A stretch of 37,070 bases of DNA, taken from positions 1-37,070 of the IMG/VR virus record IMGVR_UViG_3300020201_000005; one strand, 5' to 3'. Position 1 is the first letter of the stretch. Each line of letters starts with the position of its first letter. Of the stretch, positions 1 to 5,759 are shown piece by piece. Source of the stretch: a virus. Made by a program: the position numbers and the translations under genes. The notes under the pieces were generated by a model. It was not told the origin of the DNA. It made no database searches and was given only the letters and a program-made list of their open reading frames with translations.

Positions 1-100
1 GCTATAGATAGGAGCATGGATATGCGGCAGGTGAAGCAAGCGGCACGCCGAACTGACGCGCGCTACAGCGTCGATCTGACACAGCGGCGTTCATGGTGTG
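1..100. repeat. Terminal 100-bp direct repeat (left copy)
   Basis: The first 100 bases are identical to the last 100 (36971-37070). An exact 100-base end overlap is what an assembler leaves on a circular contig, giving a circle of 36,970 bp. A true short terminal repeat cannot be excluded. The overlap sits inside a stretch that is also present, identical and inverted, near 22476-22575, so the join itself could be repeat-driven. Confidence 0.95.
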
Positions 101-342
101 TGGACGACGCGCCAACGGAGACGCCACCGGAAACAACGGTCGGGCAAGCGGCGATCACGCAAGACACCATGAATCGGATCGCCGGTGAAGCGCGTGACGC
201 CAGACGCAAGACAGCGTTAGCGTTGTACGATTTGTTGAAGGGATTGGTCGTTGATAACCCCGACGCGCTGAAGGCAATGTTGAAGGCGGCGCGCAACCGT
301 GATGACGCCGACAAATCGGAGCCGCAGAAGGCTGCCGACGCG
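1..342 (+). repeat. Long inverted repeat, arm A (part after the join)
   Basis: Together with 36841-36970 this forms a 472-bp segment that is the reverse complement of 22241-22733 (493 bp). I count 14 substitutions, one 6-bp insertion (tandem AGCGTT near 217) and one 27-bp deletion relative to the other arm. That is about 97% identity over aligned bases. Homology stops at 342 after the shared CGCG, where the sequence jumps to a copy of 1601-1788. The divergence shows that this is a real second copy and not a simple assembly duplication. Confidence 0.9.
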
Positions 343-363
343 GGAAGATCGGGGAATTGCTGA
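22..363 (+). pseudogene. Truncated copy of scaffold gene 5' end, 113 aa
   Basis: This repeats the start of the scaffold gene at 21875-22555, including its ribosome-binding site (AGGAG, 7 nt before ATG at 22), but loses homology after about residue 107. It then ends with a few unrelated residues (GRSGNC) read from a transposase-like fragment in another frame. The frame has stayed open despite several amino-acid changes and a 2-residue insertion. It lies downstream of the strong promoter at 36261-36289, so a truncated scaffold-like peptide could be made. It is either a relic of recombination or a short decoy or assembly modulator, and nothing in the sequence decides between these. Confidence 0.75.
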
Positions 364-551
364 GACGGGAGGGGCTGTGCTACTCGCAACTGGCGAAATG
401 GCGGGGAGAACGGGAAGTGGTCATGCTGGCAGACCGACTGGCGCGGGATCACGCGGCGCTGAAGCGGAAACTGGGACAAGCGGAGGCAATTGTCGCGGAG
501 CAAAAAACGCTGGCACGGCTGTTGGACAGCCGGAAGAGCGACGCGAGATGA
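339..551 (+). pseudogene. Fragment of transposase-like HTH gene
   Basis: Bases 339-526 match 1601-1788 with no indels, that is, the C-terminal IS3 OrfA-like region of the HTH protein at 1007-1837 (core LLRREGLCYS, AKWRGERE). The fragment lacks the first helices and all of the N-terminal domain. Its open frame ends at 551 with six unrelated residues. It is fused at CGCG (339-342) to the scaffold fragment, but in a different frame. No convincing start codon is present (only a TTG at 357), so it is called a pseudogene fragment. Confidence 0.7.
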
Positions 552-566
552 GCGCTTGAGAGAGAT

Positions 567-596
567 AAATGACCCCCTTGGGGGTCATTTTCGTTT
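567..596. terminator. Bidirectional rho-independent terminator
   Basis: AAATGACCCCC (567-577) pairs with GGGGGTCATTT (580-590), a near-perfect long stem, followed by TTTCGTTT on the plus strand and preceded by AAAT on the other side. It can therefore end transcripts from both directions: rightward ones passing the duplicated fragments, and leftward ones from the small membrane gene whose stop codon is at 595-597. Confidence 0.85.
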
Positions 597-705
597 ACGG
601 GCGCGGTCGCTCTGTAGCGCGCCGCATCTCACACCACAACAGATACAGTCCGACGTACAAAGCGCCGACCAGCATCCCCAGCAAAAGCGCCAACACAGTG
701 ATCAT
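595..705 (-). CDS. Small single-pass membrane peptide, 36 aa
   Basis: A 37-codon frame starts at ATG 705 with a purine-rich ribosome-binding site (GAGGTGG about 4-7 nt upstream) and stops with TAA at 597-595, immediately before the bidirectional terminator hairpin. Residues 3-24 form one hydrophobic segment (ITVLALLLGMLVGALYVGLY and following). A short tail ends in a basic stretch (MRRATERPRP), so it probably inserts with the C-terminus inside the cell. No homologue is recognisable at this length. Possible roles are a holin-like or antiholin peptide, a superinfection factor or a small toxin. It is the only gene I see reading leftward here. Its promoter is not obvious. Confidence 0.6.
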   Translation of the reverse strand: MITVLALLLGMLVGALYVGLYLLWCEMRRATERPRP

Positions 706-806
706 GATACCACCTCTATAGCAAAGAGGCGCGCTGGATCACGTTCGGCGCGTTTTTACGCTTGGTCGCACCAGTCGAGACCGACCGCTGATTGCGCAGT
801 TGCTGG

Positions 807-835
807 GCGCATCTGGTAAACTTTTCCAGATGCGC
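807..835. promoter_or_regulatory. Palindrome (operator candidate), copy 1
   Basis: GCGCATCTGG and CCAGATGCGC form perfect 10-bp arms around the 9-bp centre TAAACTTTT. The site ends 26 bp upstream of the -35 box at 861. The same core, CATCTGG-N9-CCAGAT, occurs at 36206-36234 and inside the parB-like gene at 28658-28680. There is no T-run after it, so it is more likely a protein-binding site than a terminator. Confidence 0.6.
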
Positions 836-860
836 AGCTTGGCAACATATAATTTCGGCA

Positions 861-889
861 TTGACACAATGAATACAATCTGCTATACT
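861..889 (+). promoter_or_regulatory. Strong sigma-70 promoter, copy 1
   Basis: TTGACA (861-866), 17-bp spacer, TATACT (884-889), with TGC just before the -10 (extended -10 form). It should start transcription near 896 and drive the HTH fusion gene, PrimPol and the small gene at 2691. It is a duplicate of the promoter at 36261. Confidence 0.85.
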
Positions 890-950
890 TCTTTTATTCA
901 CAGGCAACAAAACCGCGCGTGCGGTAGTCGGTCGAAGAAAGCAAAATAGC

Positions 951-992
951 GCGGCTGCATTTCGCAGCTGCATTTCGCGCCCCTCGTGGCGC
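951..992 (+). promoter_or_regulatory. Leader with 13-bp tandem repeat and hairpin
   Basis: Bases 951-963 and 964-976 are a 13-bp tandem repeat (GCGGCTGCATTTC and GCAGCTGCATTTC). They are followed by a hairpin GCGCC-6nt-GGCGC (977-992) just upstream of the AAGG ribosome-binding site of the gene at 1007. The 17-mer around the hairpin recurs exactly at 30303-30319, also just before a ribosome-binding site. Confidence 0.5.
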
Positions 993-1006
993 AGAAGGTG
1001 TCATCA

Positions 1007-1837
1007 ATGGTTATCCTCAACTTCGAGCTCCCCCTACCCGCACGCGAAAACGAACGCTACGCGCCGGTCGGCAGTGCGCCGTCACGCCCGCAAAATGTGC
1101 GCGTCCTGTTCGACCTGTTCGACCTGGAACAACCAGTCACGCCGCAGCTCCGCCGCCTGCTGGACGAGCTCATATTCTGGCGCAAGAATGGCACCCGGGT
1201 CGGCAAGCTGATCGTCCTGCCATCGCTCAACTACGCGGCGGCGGATGTGCTGGTCGCGGAGTTACACGGTCGCATGGGGGATTTCTCAGCAATCTTGCGT
1301 TTGCGCCCGCGCGATGGCGCGCTGGTCACGGAATATCATGCGGCGGAGACCATCTATACCCAAACAAACACAAAAAAAGGGGCGCTGGTCACGGAATATT
1401 ATGCTGAGGAGATCATCAACCCCGACGCGCCAGTCGGTCTGCCAGCGTTCGTCACCAACGCGCAGCCGCGTGCGACGCACACCGCAGACGACAGCGATAC
1501 CGTCAACAGTCGAGTGAGCAACGTGCAGCCGCGTGCGACGCGGCGGACGCACACCGCAGAGTACAAGCTACAGATTCTCGCCGAGGCGGATGCCTGCCGG
1601 CGCGGGAAGATCGGGGAATTGCTGAGACGGGAGGGGCTGTGCTACTCGCACCTGGCGAAATGGCGGGGAGAACGGGAAGCGGGCACGCTGGCAGACCAAC
1701 TGGCGCGGGAGTACGCGGCGCTGAAGCGGAAACTGAAACAAGCGGATGCAATTATCGAGGCGCAAAAAAATCTGGCACGGCTGTTGGAACGCGATATGGC
1801 GTCTGCGGTCATGGTACGAATGGAGAGTCAATCGTGA
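1007..1837 (+). CDS. Fusion protein with IS3 OrfA-like helix-turn-helix C-terminus, 276 aa
   Basis: The N-terminal ~110 residues are an unrecognised domain (FDLFDLEQPVTPQLRRLLDE). Next comes a linker with two internal duplications (GALVTEYHAAETI and GALVTEYYAEEII, and two QPRAT-HTA blocks). The last ~80 residues resemble the DNA-binding region of IS3-family OrfA: YKLQILAEADAC, KIGELLRREGLCYSHLAKWRGERE, then a leucine-rich coiled coil. No DDE transposase (OrfB) follows and no insertion-sequence ends are visible, so this looks like a captured DNA-binding module. ATG 1007 was preferred to GTG 986 because AAGG lies 9 nt upstream and the hairpin overlaps the earlier start. It is first in an operon with PrimPol (stop overlaps the next start), so a role in replication or its control is inferred. 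Confidence 0.7.
   Translation: MVILNFELPLPARENERYAPVGSAPSRPQNVRVLFDLFDLEQPVTPQLRRLLDELIFWRKNGTRVGKLIVLPSLNYAAADVLVAELHGRMGDFSAILRLRPRDGALVTEYHAAETIYTQTNTKKGALVTEYYAEEIINPDAPVGLPAFVTNAQPRATHTADDSDTVNSRVSNVQPRATRRTHTAEYKLQILAEADACRRGKIGELLRREGLCYSHLAKWRGEREAGTLADQLAREYAALKRKLKQADAIIEAQKNLARLLERDMASAVMVRMESQS
1601..1788 (+). repeat. Parent copy of the 188-bp direct repeat at 339-526
   Basis: This segment encodes the helix-turn-helix and leucine-zipper-like part of the OrfA-like protein. It is repeated in the same orientation at 339-526 with scattered substitutions and no gaps. The copy ends at CTGTTGGA in both places. Confidence 0.9.
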
Positions 1838-2694
1838 TTGCAACACGAGAAATAACAATTGTCGATGCGGCGCTGTGCTATTTGAGCGCTGGCATGTCGG
1901 TAATCCCTGTCAAGGGCAAGGTAGCCACAGTAAATTGGCGTATTTTCATGCTGGAACGCGCAACGGTGGCGCTGGTAGAGGCGTGGCAGCGGCGCGGACT
2001 GCTGACCGGGATCGCTGTCGTGTGCGGTCGTGTGAGCAACAACTTAGTTGTGCTGGATCTCGATGGCGATGATGCGGTGAAGGCATTTCAAAGCCGATTT
2101 GCGCAAACGATATACGCAGATACATGGACAGTCCGATCTGGGTCTGGAAAAGGTATGCATATCTATTGGCGCGTGGCGCAAATGCCTCGAACGCTGCGCG
2201 CTCTGGGCACCACAGTCGGCAACATCGAACTACGCGCCGAAGGCTGCTACGTGGTCGCGCCACCGTCGCCGCACGCGACAGGTGGATCATACAGCGTGTA
2301 CAATCGCGCGCCGATCCGACGCCTGGACAATTGCGCGATTGTGCAGGAATGGTTGCTTGCACATAAGACCGCAAAACAAAATTCATGTCGAGCAACACAT
2401 CCCGCCAATCTCGATATAAAACAAGCGAGTCGATGGGCAGCGGCGGCGCTGGCGGCGGAATGCGCCGGCGTCCGAACGGCGGCGGCGGGGCGAAATAACG
2501 CGCTCAACCGCGCCGCGTTTAAGTTGGGGCAGCTTGTGGCGGCGGGGTATTTGGACCGGGTTACCGTTGAACAAGCGTTGGCGGACGCCGCGGGCGCGCT
2601 CACGGCAACGGACGGAGAGAGAGGGACACGGGCAACCATCCAGAGCGGACTTATTGCGGGGGCGCGCAACCCACGATTGAGAAAAGCAAAATGA
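1834..2694 (+). CDS. Bifunctional primase-polymerase (PrimPol domain), 286 aa
   Basis: Archaeo-eukaryotic-type primase domain of the phage and plasmid prim-pol family, expected to make primers and extend DNA at the fork. Visible motifs are the metal-binding LDLDGDD (about residues 69-75), the SGSGKGMHIYW stretch with its conserved His, and the ELRAEGCYVVAPPS block with the Arg and the PPS turn. A helical C-terminal region (GRNNALNRAAFKLGQLVAAG) resembles the small domain that follows PrimPol in many phages. There is no helicase domain, and DnaB is encoded separately at 32105. It starts with GTG overlapping the previous stop (GTGA), with GGAGAG 7 nt upstream, so it is translationally coupled. 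Confidence 0.88.
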   Translation: MIATREITIVDAALCYLSAGMSVIPVKGKVATVNWRIFMLERATVALVEAWQRRGLLTGIAVVCGRVSNNLVVLDLDGDDAVKAFQSRFAQTIYADTWTVRSGSGKGMHIYWRVAQMPRTLRALGTTVGNIELRAEGCYVVAPPSPHATGGSYSVYNRAPIRRLDNCAIVQEWLLAHKTAKQNSCRATHPANLDIKQASRWAAAALAAECAGVRTAAAGRNNALNRAAFKLGQLVAAGYLDRVTVEQALADAAGALTATDGERGTRATIQSGLIAGARNPRLRKAK

Positions 2695-2909
2695 GCCAGC
2701 CATTGATAGACGTAGAGGTTGACCAGCACGATCAAGACAAGCCGGCGATGATCCAAAAGCCGACGGACGACGAACTGACAGATCTGTTAATAGAACAATG
2801 GTCCGGTCGCTACAAATTTTTGTTCGGCGCATGTCACGCGAACAACACAGCTGACTGGCTGATCCAGCCGCGCACGCCGCCTAGGACGATTTGCGCCCAG
2901 TGCTCATAA
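2691..2909 (+). CDS. Small hypothetical protein, 72 aa
   Basis: The ATG overlaps the PrimPol stop (ATGA), the usual coupling in this genome. The N-terminal half is acidic (EVDQHDQDKP, PTDDELTDLL). The C-terminal half has WSGRYKFLFGACHANN and ends TICAQCS, with Cys and His residues that could bind a metal. The last 76 bp overlap, antisense, the end of the minus-strand SH3b gene, so part of the C-terminus may be incidental. No family is recognised. Confidence 0.5.
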   Translation: MSQPLIDVEVDQHDQDKPAMIQKPTDDELTDLLIEQWSGRYKFLFGACHANNTADWLIQPRTPPRTICAQCS

Positions 2910-3499
2910 GCAAAGGGGATCACGAAAACCTCCGTCTTGCCGAGCAAGCGGAGGATCGGGTTGTTGCCAACCACCGCGGGCACACATCGTATGTTGGTTA
3001 CGTCTCCGTATTTGGGGGTCGCCGTTTTTTTTACCCAACGCGAGTCCGACATCTCCGCCGCCGACGTCGGTAGTGGGTCGAAGTCGGGGAACAGACGCCC
3101 CGCCGCGATCTCGACGCGCATCAACAGCATCAACGCTTCCCAGCGCCATGTCTGCGAGATATAGGCGTGCATTGGGTGCACGGTTTCTCCGAGTTCGAAC
3201 GCATTGACATACGCTTTCCCATCCGTGTCTGGCGCAATGTCGATGTACAGCTGCGGGTTCTGGTTGAGCGTGATCCGCCACCGCGCGGGCAAGCCATGCC
3301 CGCCAACGAAGCCGCCTTGCGCATACCCTTTCCAATTCGATACGGTGTAGTCGATTGCATTGAAAGCGCCCGTACTCATATTGCCCGCCAGCGCGATCAT
3401 TGTGGCGCTCGTCCTATCATGCACATGCAAGCTAGTCGTGCGACCAAATGCCAGGAAATGCTTTCGATAGGCTGCTGCGTATTCCAAAGAGTGGCTCAT
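2834..3499 (-). CDS. SH3b-domain protein, endolysin candidate, 221 aa
   Basis: Last gene of the late operon. The C-terminal ~60 residues match the bacterial SH3 (SH3b) pattern: VTNIRCVPAVVGNNPILRLL, an aromatic HWAQIVL strand and a closing GGVRGWISQSAVL. SH3b domains usually tether hydrolases to peptidoglycan. The N-terminal ~155 residues (LHVHDRTSATMIALAGNMSTG, NQNPQLYIDIAPDTDGKAYVN) match no catalytic family I can name, so a lysis role rests on the SH3b domain and position only. The second of two adjacent ATGs (3499) is chosen because GGGGAG lies 5 nt upstream. It overlaps the stop of the preceding gene. No terminator is visible after it. Confidence 0.7.
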   Translation of the reverse strand: MSHSLEYAAAYRKHFLAFGRTTSLHVHDRTSATMIALAGNMSTGAFNAIDYTVSNWKGYAQGGFVGGHGLPARWRITLNQNPQLYIDIAPDTDGKAYVNAFELGETVHPMHAYISQTWRWEALMLLMRVEIAAGRLFPDFDPLPTSAAEMSDSRWVKKTATPKYGDVTNIRCVPAVVGNNPILRLLGKTEVFVIPFAYEHWAQIVLGGVRGWISQSAVLFA

Positions 3500-3735
3500 C
3501 ATTTCTCCCCTCGCTTACTTTCGTCGTATGCGGCGATCAACGCCGCAATCACGCGCGGATCGCTGCTGCTAGGGTCGTCTCCATCGATTAGCCGCTGCCA
3601 GCACTCATCGCAATAGTAGTCGGTATAGCTTGCGCCGAAGACGATTTGCGGTACGCCACGGGTCGCGCGCTGACCGCATCGGCACAGCGTTCGCAGCGGC
3701 CGCGGAACGCTTAAATCGAAACCATAACGCATCAT
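3499..3735 (-). CDS. Small zinc-ribbon protein, 78 aa
   Basis: Two cysteine pairs, LCRCG near residue 18 and YYCDECW near residue 42, are spaced as in small zinc ribbons. An acidic, Asp-rich C-terminal helix follows. The start at ATG 3735 has GGAG 8 nt upstream, and a TTG two codons earlier is less likely. It overlaps the next gene. Function unknown. It lies between the membrane protein and the SH3b gene. Confidence 0.6.
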   Translation of the reverse strand: MMRYGFDLSVPRPLRTLCRCGQRATRGVPQIVFGASYTDYYCDECWQRLIDGDDPSSSDPRVIAALIAAYDESKRGEK

Positions 3736-3801
3736 CGCCAAGCTCCAGCGTCTGTTTTGACAGCGCGCGCCAACATTGCGTGCGCGCTGCAGCGATGGAG
3801 T

Positions 3802-4344
3802 TTAGCCGCGCGTTAGTTCGACAGCCGCGCGCGCATCCGCTGTAGCGCCAGAAGCATCAAGTCCTCTCGTCTCTGCAACTTTTCCCGCCACCGCTGGCGT
3901 TTGCGACATTTCACGGATGCCGTCAAGGATTTTCTGGACGATGTTCGTCTCGATTTCGGCGCGCACTTGCGCCCACCGTTTTTCATCGTCTGGATCGGGC
4001 GTTGCCTCGAAGAGACTTGTGACAGTATCCAAGCCGTCCTCGGCGCGTGCTGCGATCCAGTCGAGATTGTTCTCGATTAGCGACTTCAGCCATCGCGGTG
4101 CTGAGTTAAACAGTAAAATACCAAGTCCGGCAGCCGTTGCAGCGAACAGGATTACGATCAAGCCGATGAGGTTGATGACTGAATTCGAGACAATCGTCCC
4201 GCCGTCGGGCAGGGGGATGGTCGCGCCGACCGTCGTGACCGTCGGCTCCGGTGTCGCTTCTTGTGCGAACGTCGGCGCGGCGAATGCCAGCGCACCAATG
4301 ATCAGCGCCAGCAGCAGCGCGCCAAACCGATTACGGGTGTTCAT
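3802..4344 (-). CDS. Signal-peptide and transmembrane protein, holin-like candidate, 180 aa
   Basis: Residues 1-27 form a classic signal peptide (basic MNTRNR, hydrophobic core, cleavage after PTFA) followed by an EATPEPT linker typical of secreted proteins in Chloroflexota and some other phyla. A single membrane span covers about residues 56-80 (INLIGLIVILFAATAAGLGI). The rest is a charged helical cytoplasmic or periplasmic tail. It is coupled to the preceding coiled-coil gene by ATGA. Position in the lysis-proximal cluster suggests a holin or membrane-disruption role, but no holin family is recognised. Confidence 0.65.
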   Translation of the reverse strand: MNTRNRFGALLLALIIGALAFAAPTFAQEATPEPTVTTVGATIPLPDGGTIVSNSVINLIGLIVILFAATAAGLGILLFNSAPRWLKSLIENNLDWIAARAEDGLDTVTSLFEATPDPDDEKRWAQVRAEIETNIVQKILDGIREMSQTPAVAGKVAETRGLDASGATADARAAVELTRG

Positions 4345-5081
4345 TTTGCGTCTCCCTCGCGTTGCTTGAGTTGGTTTTCAAGACTGGTAATCCGCGCACG
4401 CAGCGCCGCGAATGCCGTTACAAGTTCGTCAAACGCGGCGGCATCTTCCGCCTGGTCCGCTATCATGGCTGCGATCTGAGTTTTGGCGATTTCAAGTTCT
4501 CGTTCACTCGCATCTTTCTCCGCCCGCGCACGTTCCGCGTCTGCCATATAACGCGCCTTTTCCCCCTGCTCATCCCGTAGCACAGCTTCCACGTCGCTAA
4601 GTCGCGCAACAAAGGATTGCGCTTCCGTCTGTATTTGCAGCATTTGCGCCTTGAACAATTCAGATTCACCTTCCGCCTTCGTTGCGCGCAGTTCGGCATT
4701 TTCTGCTCGTTCCTCGACTGCTGCGGCGCGCACCTCTGCCGCCGCTGCACGTGTTTCCGCCGCTGCCGCGCGTGTTTCCGCCGCTGCCGCGCGTGTTTCC
4801 GCTGCAGCGATGCGTTTACCGAATACCTCGCTTTCGGTTTGCCATTGCGCTCGCGACGTATCGTTATCTCTGCGCTGTTCGTCTACAAAAATTGACAAGC
4901 GCGTGCGCTCGGAATTACTCTTAAGCGCGAGATCTGCGATTGCTGCCTTTATTTTTGCGTCCGCTTCGGTCGCGTTTGCGTCAGCCTTGATGACGTTGCT
5001 GCGTGAGATAATCAGCGCCGCCAGCGCGCCGACGATGCTAAACATAGACACGAGTAACGCGCCGAACTGATCAATCTCCAT
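4341..5081 (-). CDS. Membrane-anchored coiled-coil protein with heptad repeats, 246 aa
   Basis: An N-terminal membrane anchor (about residues 6-27, FGALLVSMFSIVGALAALII) is followed by about 200 residues of charged coiled coil. Residues about 91-132 contain exact seven-residue repeats (AAAETRA three times, then AAAEVRA and AAVEERA), visible in the DNA as 21-bp tandem repeats at about 4723-4812. ATG 5081 has GAGGGG about 6 nt upstream. The shape, one anchor plus a long coiled rod, is reminiscent of spanin-like or holin-accessory proteins, but that is analogy only. The tandem repeats mean length may vary between relatives. Confidence 0.65.
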   Translation of the reverse strand: MEIDQFGALLVSMFSIVGALAALIISRSNVIKADANATEADAKIKAAIADLALKSNSERTRLSIFVDEQRRDNDTSRAQWQTESEVFGKRIAAAETRAAAAETRAAAAETRAAAAEVRAAAVEERAENAELRATKAEGESELFKAQMLQIQTEAQSFVARLSDVEAVLRDEQGEKARYMADAERARAEKDASERELEIAKTQIAAMIADQAEDAAAFDELVTAFAALRARITSLENQLKQREGDAK

Positions 5082-5108
5082 CCTCAACCCCTCTTCTCCC
5101 GGTTCGCC

Positions 5109-5759
5109 TTACTCGCTAACGCGCCAATACAGCCGCGCCAACACATTCACCTTCAACTGGCGAATGTTGTAACAGCCCCAAGCGTGACAATAGCGTTCGT
5201 GGTCGTATGCGCCCGCAAAATCGGGCTGCCACCACGCCCGCGCCGTCGTCGCGTTCACCCAAACATTGACCGTCGCGTCGAACACCTCCCACGCGCCATC
5301 AACATCAACCTCTAGCCATGTATGATTGGTCGTCTCCACTTGCCGCCACGTCAGCCCCAGCGCGCCGTAAATCTCACCCTGTGCCACGACTACCGTACCG
5401 CAGTGCAGCGTCGCCTGTCGCGCAAACGCCAGCGCATCAACAGGATTGTCCGCCTCGTGGTACGGCGCATTGGTAGCGACGATGTACATGCCGCACAGCG
5501 CCAGTATGCGGGTGAGGCTTGTCTCTGCGAAAATTCCAGCAAGCCAATGCTGGTTGAACTCGCAGTACGACGCCACGCTGGTCAGCAATTCGTGATTATC
5601 CCGAACGCCGATGGCAAACACGCGCAGCGGGGGGATCGGCAGCGGCGTGTTCACGTCGGCGGGGAGCGGCGTGCCGTAGATGTGCTGCGACGGGTCGATT
5701 GCGCTTGCGCTCACAAAAGCGAACATCAGCGCGCATACGATAATCACGACTTGTTTCAT
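5109..5759 (-). CDS. Secreted transglutaminase-like cysteine protease, 216 aa
   Basis: It starts with a signal peptide (MKQVVIIVCALMFAFVSASA). The transglutaminase-like fold is recognised from the ordered Cys-His-Asp triad: Cys in TLHCGTVVVAQGEIY, His in TTNHTWLEVDVDGAWEVF, Asp in the following FDATVN. The family cleaves or cross-links peptide bonds, and in a phage lysis region it could act on peptidoglycan peptides or surface proteins after export. ATG 5759 overlaps the stop of the receptor-binding gene (ATGA). An upstream ATG at 5780 would be inside that gene and is not used. Substrate unknown. Confidence 0.75.
   Translation of the reverse strand: MKQVVIIVCALMFAFVSASAIDPSQHIYGTPLPADVNTPLPIPPLRVFAIGVRDNHELLTSVASYCEFNQHWLAGIFAETSLTRILALCGMYIVATNAPYHEADNPVDALAFARQATLHCGTVVVAQGEIYGALGLTWRQVETTNHTWLEVDVDGAWEVFDATVNVWVNATTARAWWQPDFAGAYDHERYCHAWGCYNIRQLKVNVLARLYWRVSE

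Larger units (their letters stand above)
729..920 (+). repeat. Promoter-bearing direct repeat, left copy
   Basis: This 192-bp segment matches 36128-36320 with 3 substitutions and one 1-bp gap. It carries the last 20 codons of the sigma-like gene (35597-36190), a 29-bp palindrome and a strong sigma-70 promoter. Only the promoter and palindrome make sense here, because the coding piece is a 3' remnant. Confidence 0.95.

Noticed and set aside
1-100. True short direct terminal repeats of a linear phage genome
   Set aside because: The length is exactly 100 bp and it falls in the middle of a gene fragment within a larger repeat, which is more typical of a k-mer overlap in a circular assembly. This cannot be settled from sequence alone.
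63-503. Leftward 146-codon open frame across the scaffold fragment
   Set aside because: Antisense shadow created by high GC. It spans the junction of two duplicated fragments and has no family features.
1007-1837. A complete IS3 insertion sequence
   Set aside because: Only an OrfA-like C-terminal region is present. There is no DDE transposase frame, no terminal inverted repeats and no target duplication that I can see.
4651-5070. Rightward Ala/Arg-rich open frame of 139 codons
   Set aside because: It is the antisense shadow of the heptad-repeat coiled-coil gene, with no ribosome-binding site or domain.
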